This document shows, piece after piece, positions 16,695 through 24,958 of a stretch of 64,000 bases of DNA (the stretch's first letter is position 1; every line of letters starts with the position of its first letter). The stretch is from positions 62,001 through 126,000 of the forward strand of contig CAVOHC010000011.1 of assembly GCA_963695645.1 (NCBI GenBank), given 5' to 3'. The stretch comes from DATBGO01 sp963695645 (GTDB lineage Bacteria > Actinomycetota > Actinomycetes > Streptosporangiales > Streptosporangiaceae). Position numbers and translations under genes: made by a program. Below the pieces are notes generated by a model, which was not told the DNA's origin, ran no database searches, and saw only the letters and a list, made by a program, of their open reading frames with translations.

Positions 16695-17422
16695 TGGACG
16701 ACGAGGAAGCTGGTACGCCGGGCGTGCCGGTCGCCGCCCAGGAGCCGGCCGCCGCTCGACCGACGCCGACCGCCGCTCAGAGTGATCTGCGGCCGGAAGG
16801 CGGCCCGGCGGCGAATCGCCGCTGGGCGGACCGCCTCGGCGTCGGCAGCCGGGCCGGTAAGATCGCCTGGGCCGCCACGGCCGTGGTCGCTGCGGTGATC
16901 GCGATCGTCTCCGTAGCAGGCGGTGCCAGCTCGGCGCCGCGGGCGCTGCCACCGTTCAAGAACTTCACCCTGACGGCGCTCGGTCATCCCGGCGATCAGG
17001 TCAGCCTGGCCGCGCTCGCCGGGCGGCCGGTCATCGTTAACTTCTTCGCGTCCTGGTGCCCGCCCTGCAAGCGCGAGACCCCGCTGATCGCCCAGTACTA
17101 CCGGTCCACGCACGGCACAGTCGTGATCATCGGCGTGGATTCCAACGACGAGACCGGGCCTGCCGAGCAGTTCGTGCGCCGGTCGGGCGTGACCTATCCG
17201 GTCGGCTTCGATCCGTTCCCGGCCCCGACGACCGTCTCGCATGGCGTGCTCGAGCTACCGCAGACGTTCTTCCTCAACGCCAGGCACCGCATCGTCAAGC
17301 ACGTCTTCGGTGCCATGAGCCTGACGGAGATCGCCGCCGACGTCGCCCTGATGGAAGGCAGGCGCGATGCGCTGGCCATCTTGCAGGCGCGGCGCCCCGG
17401 ACAGCGCCACGACCGGGGCTGA
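16694..17422 (+). CDS. TlpA/ResA-like membrane-anchored thioredoxin
   Basis: 242 residues: a cytoplasmic Pro/Ala-rich N-terminus, one anchor helix (about 56-78, IAWAATAVVAAVIAIVSVAGG), then a thioredoxin fold outside. The redox pair is C122/C125 in ASWCPPCKRE, and the cis-Pro loop is LELPQTFFLN. Such proteins reduce cysteines of apocytochromes or of the CuA/SCO copper sites. The neighbouring SCO-like gene makes a role in CuA assembly plausible. The ATG overlaps the kinase stop (TGATG), so it belongs to the same operon. Confidence 0.88.
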   Translation: MDDEEAGTPGVPVAAQEPAAARPTPTAAQSDLRPEGGPAANRRWADRLGVGSRAGKIAWAATAVVAAVIAIVSVAGGASSAPRALPPFKNFTLTALGHPGDQVSLAALAGRPVIVNFFASWCPPCKRETPLIAQYYRSTHGTVVIIGVDSNDETGPAEQFVRRSGVTYPVGFDPFPAPTTVSHGVLELPQTFFLNARHRIVKHVFGAMSLTEIAADVALMEGRRDALAILQARRPGQRHDRG

Positions 17423-17425
17423 CCC

Positions 17426-18055
17426 ATGACCGCGCCGCCCCGCACCGACCCGCCGTACGTCCCCATCCGGCACACGCCATGGCCGAGCCGCCGCACCCCG
17501 CGGTCACTCGTGCTGGCGGGTGTTGCCCTGGTCGCGGCGGCAGTGCTGGTCGGGCTCGCGCACCGCCCTTCGCAAGCTCAGCGCGCCGCCGACCTGCGCG
17601 GCTTCCTGACCGACATGACGGCCGATATCCAGTCCTGCGCGGGCGGCGTGAGCGAGTCGCTGACCGCGCTCCATGCAGTGCAGTCCGGGACCAGCGGCGA
17701 CGTTCCGACCGCGGTCAATATCGCCGAGACGGGCGCGGCGAACTGCTCGCCCGCCAACAACGAGCTGCTCGACGATCTGGAGGAGTATCAGGTCACCGAG
17801 TCCCTGGCCAGCTTCCGGCTGAGCAGGGTGGTCAGCGGGCTGGTGACCTGGGCAGCGCCCGACGCCCAGCAGGTGCAGACTGATGTTGCGCACGTGCTCA
17901 CCGCCGGGAGCCAGCCGGCCAAGGCCCAGTACCTGACCAGCTTGCGGCAGGCTCTGGCGAAGCTGGACGTGCAGCGGTCGGCCGTCGACTCGATGATCGA
18001 GTCCGCCAGCAGGTCGCTGTCGGCCAACGCGTCACCACCCCGGCTGCCCGGCTGA
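17426..18055 (+). CDS. Exported hypothetical protein
   Basis: 209 residues, starting three bases after the thioredoxin stop. A single hydrophobic helix (about 28-46, LVLAGVALVAAAVLVGLAH) acts as anchor or signal. The rest is predicted helical with two cysteines (IQSCAGG and ANCSPAN). No family is recognised. Its place between a thioredoxin-like and an SCO-like gene suggests that it works outside the membrane in the same process, possibly as a substrate or scaffold. That is inference. Confidence 0.6.
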   Translation: MTAPPRTDPPYVPIRHTPWPSRRTPRSLVLAGVALVAAAVLVGLAHRPSQAQRAADLRGFLTDMTADIQSCAGGVSESLTALHAVQSGTSGDVPTAVNIAETGAANCSPANNELLDDLEEYQVTESLASFRLSRVVSGLVTWAAPDAQQVQTDVAHVLTAGSQPAKAQYLTSLRQALAKLDVQRSAVDSMIESASRSLSANASPPRLPG

Positions 18056-18125
18056 CCCGCCAGGCCGCCGGACAACAGCCCATACCCGCTGCCAGCAAGC
18101 GCCGATCAAGGGAGAGTGGACCCTG

Positions 18126-19997
18126 ATGCCCGGGATGAACTCCGGACTGAACGTCACCAACCCCACCCTGGTGGCGGCGTTCCGGGCGGCATTGCTGCAT
18201 CAGGGATTCATTGCCCTCGTCATCCTCATCGTGCTCGCGCTGGCATGGGTCAGCGCACGGGAATGGCTGGGCCCCGGCGCCGGGTCTGCGCCGCCTGCCG
18301 CCGCCGAGGCCGCGGCACGGCGGCTGCTGCGGACCGGCTTCGGCATCCTCTGGATCTTTGACGGGATCCTGCAGGCCCAGCCGGCAATGGCCGCGGGCCT
18401 GCCGTCCAATGTCATCGAGCCGACCGCGGCGGCCTCGCCCGGCTGGGTCCAGCACATGGTCAACTGGGCCGGAACTACCTGGTCGTACCACCCGGTCCAG
18501 GCTGCAGCGGCCGCCGTCTGGATCCAGGTCGGCATCGGCGCGTGGCTCCTCGCCGCCCCGCGCGGGCGGACTTCCCGGCTGGCCGGCCTGGCGAGCGCAG
18601 GCTGGGGCCTGGTGGTCTGGGTTTTCGGCGAGTCCTTCGGCGGGATCTTCGCGCCCGGCCTGACCTGGCTTTTCGGCGCGCCGGGCGCGGCGATCTTTTA
18701 TTGTGCGGCCGGCGCCCTGGTGGCCCTGCCCGAGCGGTACTGGCAGTCGCCCCAGCTCGGCCGGAGAATCCTGACGGTCATGGGCCTTTTCTTCGCCGGC
18801 ATGGCCGTGCTGCAGGCATGGCCGGGGCGCGGGTTCTGGCAGGGCAGCAGGCCCGGCACTCCCGGCACTCTCACCGGCATGATCCGGTCCATGGCGGGCG
18901 TCCCTCAGCCCGCCATCTTCGCCCGCTGGGTCAGCGGTTTCGGTAATTTCACCGCCGCCCACGGTTTCGCGGTCAACCTGGTCGCCGTGGTCGCGCTGGC
19001 AGCGATCGGCGCGGGCCTGCTGAGCGGCCAGCGCAGGCTGCTGCGGCCGTCGATCGTCATCCTGGCTGTGCTCAGCCTCGCGGACTGGGTACTGATCGAG
19101 GACTTCGGCTTCTTCGGCGGCCTGGGCACCGATCCCAACAGCATGATCCCGATAGTGCTCCTGGCGGTCGCCGGGTACCTGGCGCTGACCCGCGTCCCGG
19201 CGGCCGCGACGGTGGCCACGCCCGTCGCGGCTGCAGGCACCGCCACAGCCGGAGCGCCGCCTGAAGCCGGGCGGCCGGCTGCCCGGCCGCTCTGGCGCGA
19301 CCTTCGCCACCCGGCGAGCCTGGCGCGCGGCCTCGGGTCGGTCAGCACCCGGGCCGTCGTTGCGGCCTGGGCAGTCGCGGTGATCATCGTGGGGGCGGCG
19401 CCTGCCGCGCTTGCGCAGGCTAACCCGAACGCTGACCCGATCATCGCCCGTGCCATCGACGGCAGCAGCGCGCCGCTGGACTTCGCCGCGCCGCAATTCC
19501 GGCTGACCGACCAGAACGGGCGGCAGGTCAGCCTGGCGAGCCTGCGGGGCAAGGTCGTGCTGCTCACCTTCCTTGACCCGGTGTGCACCAGCGACTGCCC
19601 GCTGATCGCGCAGGAGTTCCGCGCCGCCGACCAGGCACTGGGCGCTAAGGCGCGCAACGTCCAGATGGTGGCCATCGTGGCCAACCCGGTCTACCGCGCG
19701 GTGTCCTACACCCGGGCCTTCGACAGCCAGGAACGGCTCACTTCCCTGCCGAACTGGCTCTTCCTGACCGGATCACTGGCCCAGCTCAGGCAGGCCTGGC
19801 GGAACTACGCGGTGGCCGCGGAGGTCGTGCCGTCAGGCGGGATGATCGCGCACAACGACATTGCCTATGTCATCGACGCCAGCGGCCGGACGCGCGCCGA
19901 GCTTGACTTCGACCCCGGGCCAGGAACGACAAGCTCGGAATCATCGTTCGCAGCCGAGCTGTCCGGCGCCGCCGTGCAAGTGATGAGGTCGCCGTGA
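18126..19997 (+). CDS. Polytopic membrane protein fused to an SCO1/SenC copper chaperone domain
   Basis: 623 residues in two parts. Residues 20-360 hold about eight hydrophobic helices of unknown family, with a short Trp/Phe/Gly-rich stretch around residues 155-185. After a further helix near 410-430 comes an SCO-type thioredoxin fold (about 455-620). C487 and C491 in DPVCTSDCPL and H576 in AHNDIAYVID are the three copper ligands of SCO proteins. SCO proteins deliver copper to the CuA site of subunit II. Tethering this domain to a large membrane domain is unusual, and the latter could be a copper or redox transporter, though no metal motif is visible there. ATG 18126 has GGGAGAG upstream. Confidence 0.82.
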   Translation: MPGMNSGLNVTNPTLVAAFRAALLHQGFIALVILIVLALAWVSAREWLGPGAGSAPPAAAEAAARRLLRTGFGILWIFDGILQAQPAMAAGLPSNVIEPTAAASPGWVQHMVNWAGTTWSYHPVQAAAAAVWIQVGIGAWLLAAPRGRTSRLAGLASAGWGLVVWVFGESFGGIFAPGLTWLFGAPGAAIFYCAAGALVALPERYWQSPQLGRRILTVMGLFFAGMAVLQAWPGRGFWQGSRPGTPGTLTGMIRSMAGVPQPAIFARWVSGFGNFTAAHGFAVNLVAVVALAAIGAGLLSGQRRLLRPSIVILAVLSLADWVLIEDFGFFGGLGTDPNSMIPIVLLAVAGYLALTRVPAAATVATPVAAAGTATAGAPPEAGRPAARPLWRDLRHPASLARGLGSVSTRAVVAAWAVAVIIVGAAPAALAQANPNADPIIARAIDGSSAPLDFAAPQFRLTDQNGRQVSLASLRGKVVLLTFLDPVCTSDCPLIAQEFRAADQALGAKARNVQMVAIVANPVYRAVSYTRAFDSQERLTSLPNWLFLTGSLAQLRQAWRNYAVAAEVVPSGGMIAHNDIAYVIDASGRTRAELDFDPGPGTTSSESSFAAELSGAAVQVMRSP

Positions 19998-21263
19998 GGC
20001 CAGGCAGCTGGCGGCGCTGCCGGGCCGCCGCGGCCTGGCCGGCCATCGCCGGGCTGCTGATCGCGGGCTGCGGCAGCGTAGCCGCACGGCAGCCGCAGCA
20101 GCCAGCCGCCGCCGCGCCGCCGGAGCTAGCCGCCTCGGTCACCGCGGCTACCGGCACGAGCTGGGCCATCGTGGTGATGGGCGGCTCCAGCGCGCAGCAT
20201 GATGACTTCTGGCAGCTGTTCGCCCGCCCTGCCGGGTCACTGAAATGGCGGCAGGTGACGCCCGCGGGCGTGGCCGACAACGGCGGCCTGGTCGCCGGGA
20301 TCCTGGGTCCGGCATCGCTGGTGACCGGTTTCCGGCCGAGCCAGGACCTCGCCTTCTCGCCGCTCGCCACGACCGCCGACAGCGGCGCCGCGTGGTCGTC
20401 GGGCAGCCCCGTCAGCCCCGGCCTCGCCGACGTGCCCGATGCGCTCGCGGCCGCCCCCGGCGGTGAGCTGATCGCCTTGAGCCAGGGCGGCGGCGCCCAG
20501 CTCGGCAGCCGGCTCGGGGCAGCGTGGGCCAGGCTGGCCAGCGCGCAGTCACTGGCCAGGACCGCCGCGGGCCGGGCCTGCGGGCTGACCGGGCTGACCG
20601 CAGCGGCGTTCGGCAGCGCCACCGGCTCCGGCGGCCCGGCCAGCTCCAGCGGCCCGGCCAGCAGAGCCGGCGGCGGCGCCGCTGGCGTGCCGCTGCTGGC
20701 GGGCGGCTGCGATCGCCCCGGGATCGCGGGCATCTTCGCGCTGCGCGACGGCTCGTGGCAGCCGCGGCCCGCCGGTGCCAACGGCGCTGGCGGGCCGGAA
20801 TGTGGACGTCCTCAGGATGGCCACGATCGGCGCGCGCACCCAGGCGCTGCTGCAGGCCGGCACCGGATCCGCGGCGGCTGTCATTGCCGCGTGGTCGGAC
20901 GATGGCGGCCGTCACTGGCTGCTCTCCGCGCCGCTGCGGATCGGGACGGCCTCGGTGCGGTCGGCTTCCCTCGGGACCGGTGGCGCCGTCGGGCTGGTGC
21001 TCGGCCACGGCGGGGGCCAGGGGCAAGGCGCGGGTGACGGCGAGACGCTGGCCGGCCCGGGCGCGTCCTGGCGGGCGCTGGCCGCGCTGCCCGGGTGGAC
21101 GGCGACGCTCGCCGTCGGGCCTGCGGGCCGCATCGACGCACTGACCGCGCACGCGAGCTCGTTCGCTGACTGGCTCCTGGCGGCCGGAGCCCGGACCGGG
21201 GCCGGAACCTGGCGTCAGGTGCAGGCGCTGCGCATCACCATTCCCTACGGCTCCTCCGGCTGA
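19994..21263 (+). CDS. Lipoprotein with beta-propeller-like repeats, frame broken near 20,800
   Basis: The start overlaps the SCO-fusion stop by four bases. The N-terminus is a lipoprotein signal (IAGLLIAGCGS). The body contains repeats typical of sialidase/BNR-like propellers, such as TADSGAAWSSGSPV and, in a second frame, WSDDGGRHWLLSAPL. The first frame is open to 21037 but turns to Arg/His-rich nonsense after about 20,800. Sensible sequence (GRNVDVLRMATIGARTQALL) continues in another frame to 21263. One extra base, or two missing, near CAACGGCGCTGGCGGGCCGG explains the switch. Repaired length is about 422 residues. Function in oxidase biogenesis is suggested only by the operon. Confidence 0.65.
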
Positions 21264-21273
21264 GCGGGGTGCC

Positions 21274-22188
21274 GTGAGCTACCTGACCGGACACTGGTCC
21301 TTCGACCCATTCATGATCGTCGTGGTCGTCCTGGTCGGCTGGCATGAGATCGGCCTGGCCCGGCTCGCCCGCCGGTCCAGGCCCGGCCGTGCCAGGCAGC
21401 GCCGGGCGCGATCGCTGCTGTTCTACAGCGGGCTGGCCGTGCTGCTGATCACGGTGCAGTCGCCGATCGACTACTGGTCGGACGACTACTTCTTCGTGCA
21501 CATGATCCAGCACCTGCTGCTCATGTTCGCCGCGCCGACGCTGATCGTCGCCGGAGCCCCGTGGCAACCGCTGCTCGACGCGCTGCCCGGCCGGCTCGGC
21601 CGCAGCGCCACCAGAGAGGTCATGCGGGGCGGCTGGGCGCGGCCGGTGCGGGCAGCCGCAGGCATCCTGCTGCGGCCGTGGGTCGCCATCGCCCTGTTCA
21701 ACATCGCGATGCTGGCCTGGCACGTGCCAGCGCTCTTCGACCTCGGGGAGACCAACCAGGCGGTGCATATCTGGCTGATGCACGGCAGCTTCTTCACCGT
21801 CGGCGTGCTGTTCTGGCTGCAGTTCATTCCCTCGCCCCCGCTGCGGCCGAGGCTGGCCCCGGCCGGCCAGGCGGCGGCGCTGGTAGTGACCAACGTCGTG
21901 ATGTGGTTCCTGGCGATGTCGATGAGCATCTTCACGCAGAGTTCCTGGTACCCGGTCTATGACCACATCGCGGGGGTGACCTTGCCGCCGTTCGCCGATC
22001 AGCAGATCGGCGCCGGGATCTTGTGGGTCTGCGGTGACTTCTGGGCCATCCCCACCATGATCGTCGTGGTCCGCAGGCTGATCGCCGAAGACGGCAGCGT
22101 GACCTCAGCAGTCGATAAGATCCTGCGCCGCGGCGGCGCCCCCGGCTCCCGCTGGGCCAGCAGGTCCGCCGGGCCCTGGCAGCGGTAA
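21274..22188 (+). CDS. ctaG: Cytochrome c oxidase assembly factor CtaG (caa3_CtaG family)
   Basis: A 304-residue membrane protein with about seven helices, unrelated to the mitochondrial Cox11-type CtaG. Conserved features are FFVHMIQHLLLMFAAP, MLAWHVPALFDL, HIWLMHGSFFTVG and DQQIGAGILWVCGD, with several intramembrane histidines that may handle copper. The family is required for caa3 oxidase assembly in Bacillus and is widely linked to heme-copper oxidases in actinobacteria. It closes the regulator-kinase-thioredoxin-SCO operon. The ORF starts at GTG after GCTGAGCGGGGTGCC. Confidence 0.9.
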   Translation: MSYLTGHWSFDPFMIVVVVLVGWHEIGLARLARRSRPGRARQRRARSLLFYSGLAVLLITVQSPIDYWSDDYFFVHMIQHLLLMFAAPTLIVAGAPWQPLLDALPGRLGRSATREVMRGGWARPVRAAAGILLRPWVAIALFNIAMLAWHVPALFDLGETNQAVHIWLMHGSFFTVGVLFWLQFIPSPPLRPRLAPAGQAAALVVTNVVMWFLAMSMSIFTQSSWYPVYDHIAGVTLPPFADQQIGAGILWVCGDFWAIPTMIVVVRRLIAEDGSVTSAVDKILRRGGAPGSRWASRSAGPWQR

Positions 22189-22733
22189 GGAATCAGGTTG
22201 CCGGGCAGGCGGCGTCCCGGCATCCGGAGGCGGTGGACCCTGAGCGCCCGACCACCTGCGTATCTAGGTGTGCCGGGAAGACGCCGCCTATCTCTGTCGC
22301 GGAACGCCGGGGCCCGCTCTTAAGGTCATTGACGGTGCCCGGGCACGCGGAGTGGCAGGATCGCCGTCATCCGGCGGCCGCAGGGGCGTCGGGACCGCTG
22401 AGATCACCGGTCTGGCCAGGCGGTTCGGCCGGACTCAGGCGGTGGCGGAGCGAAAAGGAGACCGCCCCGCGGCCGGCCTGGCCGACGTCGGCTGCCGTCA
22501 TAACGGTATGCGGCGCCCGCGAGCCGACCCGGGAGTGACAAACTGTACTGATCTGTCGGTGCCATGACGGGCCGGCGGGCATGACCACCTCAGGTGCGGG
22601 ACCTCCGGATGCCTCAAGGCGGCTCCATGCACCACCCCGAGCCAGTGCGGCTACGCCGGTCCGGTAGGCCAATAGCCGCAAATGACTAGCCGAGGGAATG
22701 ACAGGCCGATGAGACTGGCCCGGTGACGGATCC
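22189..22733. other. Intergenic stretch without a supported gene
   Basis: About 545 bp between ctaG and the glycosyltransferase. Two short open frames (22233-22538 and 22268-22567) have no recognisable domain and overlap each other. A short piece near 22400 reads EITGLARRFGRTQAV in one frame, like the start of an ABC ATPase, but nothing follows. No terminator with a clear T-run was found. Confidence 0.6.
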
Positions 22734-24221
22734 ATGAGAACCAGCCCGGCGGCGCAGGCCAGCACGATCCTGCTCGATCCGGCACGGACGCGTCCGGCTG
22801 AGCCCGGGCACGGCGCGGGGCTGCTAGCTGCCTGGTATGCGGTTTTCGCGGGATATGCCGGACTGGTCGCGATTTTCAGCGGGCCGGGCGACGACCGCTC
22901 CTGGGGTATCTGGGCGGCCGTAGCGTACGCCGCCGCCGCGCTCGCCGCCGCCCGATGGCGCTCGTACGGAAGAGACGCCGCGCTCGTCGCGAGCCTGGCC
23001 GGCGCCCTGGTGGTCCCGCTGGCCTGGCTCACCGCCCACGCGCCGCCGACGCCCGATGTCCTGGTCGTCTCCCGGTCTGCTGCGCTGCTGCTTGCGCACG
23101 GGACCCCGTATCTGTCCGGCACGCAGCTCGGGCCCCTGGCCGGGCCGATCGGCTACAACCCGTACCTGCCCGCCATGGCCGTGTTCGGCCTGCCCAGGGC
23201 CTTGGGCGTGCAGGGCGTCGCCGGCGACCCGAGACTGTGGCTCGGCGCCGCGTCGCTCGCCCTGCTCACCCTGGCGTTCCGCGCCGCCGGAAGGCGCGAC
23301 GCGCTGCGCTGCAGCCTGTTCGCCGTCGCCTCCCCGGTAGTGGCGTTCCCGCTGGCACTCGGCATCACTGACCCGCCGGTGCTGGCGCTGATGTGCCTGG
23401 CGCTGGCATTGCTCAGCCGGAGGTCACCCACTTTGGCGCTATGGCCCGCGGCGATCGCGCTCGGCACGGCATGCGCGATGAAGGCCACCGCGTGGCCCGC
23501 GCTGGCGGTGCTCGCCGCCATGCTGGCGGCTAAGAACGGCTTCCGCGCGGCAGCCCAGTTCACCGCCGCCGCGGTAGCCACGACCGCGGTGCTCGTGGTG
23601 GCGTTCGCCCCGGGGGTCCTCGTCGGTCCTGCCGTGATGATCCAGAACACGGTGCTTTTCCCGCTCGGCCTGACCCGCGTCAAGACTCCGGCGGAGAGTC
23701 CGCTGCCCGGGCACCTGCTAGCGATGCTCGGACCGGATGGCCGGCTGGCCGCGATCGGCCTGCTGGTCGCGGCCGGCGTCGCGATAGCGGTCTCGCTCGT
23801 GGTCCGGCCACCGGCGGACGGCCCGGCGGCGGCACGGCGCCTGGCCCTCGGGCTCACCTTGATGTTCGCGCTCTCCCCCGCGACCCGGCTGGGGTACTTC
23901 GCCTATCCCGCCGGGCTGTATGGCTTGCTCGCCTTCCGCGCCACCGCAGCACGGGCTGGCCGGAAGCTGCGGCCGCCTGCCGCCCGGCAGGAACATGACG
24001 CCGCTCAGCCAGATGCGAACGGAGCGGCCGCGCAGCCTGCTCGGCAGGGACCGGTCAGCCGGCCCAGAAGATCAACCCGACTTGGCGGCCTGCTTGACCG
24101 CAGCCAGAGTCACCGGGATGCCGTTATGCGCTGCCTCGGCGCGATTGGCGATCTGGTCATCAGCGTCGTCGCCGGACCTTTCGCGGAACGTGGCGATGCC
24201 GTCGGGGAGGAACTCCCATGA
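22734..24221 (+). CDS. GT87-like polytopic glycosyltransferase
   Basis: 495 residues with about ten hydrophobic helices, resembling GT-C/GT87 polyprenyl-phosphate-dependent mannosyl- or arabinosyltransferases. Pointers are an early periplasmic loop with PDVLVVSRSA, GPIGYNPYLP, LALGITDPPVLALMCLALAL and the late NTVLFPLGLTRVKTPAESP. The canonical Asp-containing motif is less clear than in the reference families, so the substrate is not assigned. From about residue 415 the sequence becomes hydrophilic and then reads through a stretch (24073-24221) whose opposite strand also has a protein-like frame, so the true C-terminus may be earlier. It probably works with the sugar genes at 25-29 kb. Confidence 0.65.
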   Translation: MRTSPAAQASTILLDPARTRPAEPGHGAGLLAAWYAVFAGYAGLVAIFSGPGDDRSWGIWAAVAYAAAALAAARWRSYGRDAALVASLAGALVVPLAWLTAHAPPTPDVLVVSRSAALLLAHGTPYLSGTQLGPLAGPIGYNPYLPAMAVFGLPRALGVQGVAGDPRLWLGAASLALLTLAFRAAGRRDALRCSLFAVASPVVAFPLALGITDPPVLALMCLALALLSRRSPTLALWPAAIALGTACAMKATAWPALAVLAAMLAAKNGFRAAAQFTAAAVATTAVLVVAFAPGVLVGPAVMIQNTVLFPLGLTRVKTPAESPLPGHLLAMLGPDGRLAAIGLLVAAGVAIAVSLVVRPPADGPAAARRLALGLTLMFALSPATRLGYFAYPAGLYGLLAFRATAARAGRKLRPPAARQEHDAAQPDANGAAAQPARQGPVSRPRRSTRLGGLLDRSQSHRDAVMRCLGAIGDLVISVVAGPFAERGDAVGEELP

Positions 24222-24590
24222 CTCCGTTCACCCGCGTCCCCCCATCGACCCGGGTGAGGACAGATAGCCAGCGTCAGCAGTCCGGCCCGCTCCGGCTCCG
24301 GGCCCATCCGGAGGCCAAGACCAGTCCCTGACCGCACCACCATGCAACGGCCAGGGCTATTCGCTCTAAACCCTGAGCAAAACGCCCGAAACATGCACGG
24401 CCCAAAACATTCACGGCTCAGTGCCAAGCATTCTACGTGGCACATCAGGCGAGGTGATACGGCTGGATTCACCGCGACGAAACAAGACAGGTATCGCGAT
24501 GAAACAAGACAGCTATATGTTGGGGCCAAGCATTGCAAATGCAAGACGATGGCCTGTCCCCTGATGCGGTCGGGCTGAAAGAGGCAGCCA
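24222..24590. other. Low-GC intergenic region with repeats
   Basis: Roughly 370 bp without a supported gene. From 24,330 the GC content drops visibly relative to its neighbours. It contains a 22-bp tandem pair (24473-24516) and two copies of GCCAAGCATT, near 24422 and 24530. This looks like a regulatory or foreign stretch upstream of the small gene at 24591. Confidence 0.6.
24473..24516. repeat. 22-bp tandem direct repeat, possible operator
   Basis: Two adjacent 22-bp units (24473-24494 and 24495-24516) follow the pattern CGCGAYGAAACAAGACAGST, then AT, and differ at two positions. They lie about 75 bp upstream of the small gene at 24591. Head-to-tail 22-bp spacing (two helical turns) is typical of paired protein binding sites. 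No regulator is identified. Confidence 0.45.
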
Positions 24591-24860
24591 GTGAAGGTCA
24601 ACATCGTCCGGACATTAGATGCCATGAATGAGGCGCAGCGACGCACCGTTCAGGCACTCGTTACCGCACTGGAGCCCGCCGAGATACATTACGGAAGCAG
24701 CACCGCAGGAATTGAGCATGAATCAGACACGCTCATTGCCTGCCCGGCAGGGCGGACCGAGGCGACGATCCGGGCGGCGCGTGCCAGTGGCAAGTTCGTA
24801 TATCTCTGCTATCCAGACGGCAGCCTGATCATCGAATATCCGGCACGCAATCCCGTGTAG
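24591..24860 (+). CDS. Small hypothetical protein (89 aa)
   Basis: An 89-residue soluble protein from a GTG preceded by AAAGAGGCAG. It begins MKVNIVRTLDAMNEAQRR and has alpha-beta character (HESDTLIACPAGRTEATIRA, then KFVYLCYPDGSLIIEYP). No known domain is recognised. It stands alone, and its codon use is less GC-biased than its neighbours, consistent with the low-GC stretch in front, so it may have been acquired. Coding is supported by composition and a ribosome binding site only. Confidence 0.5.
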   Translation: MKVNIVRTLDAMNEAQRRTVQALVTALEPAEIHYGSSTAGIEHESDTLIACPAGRTEATIRAARASGKFVYLCYPDGSLIIEYPARNPV

Positions 24861-24958
24861 CGCCGGGCCCACCGGGCGGCGCAGGTACCGCCGTAGCCGT
24901 GGCCGCCGCTGCCACTGTGGCCACCGGGGCGGGCCGCGCAGGGGTGGCGCCGGCTGCG

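Noticed and set aside
22390..22460. ABC ATPase N-terminal remnant (EITGLARRFGRTQAV)
   Set aside because: Only about 15 residues match and nothing of Walker A follows; chance similarity cannot be excluded.
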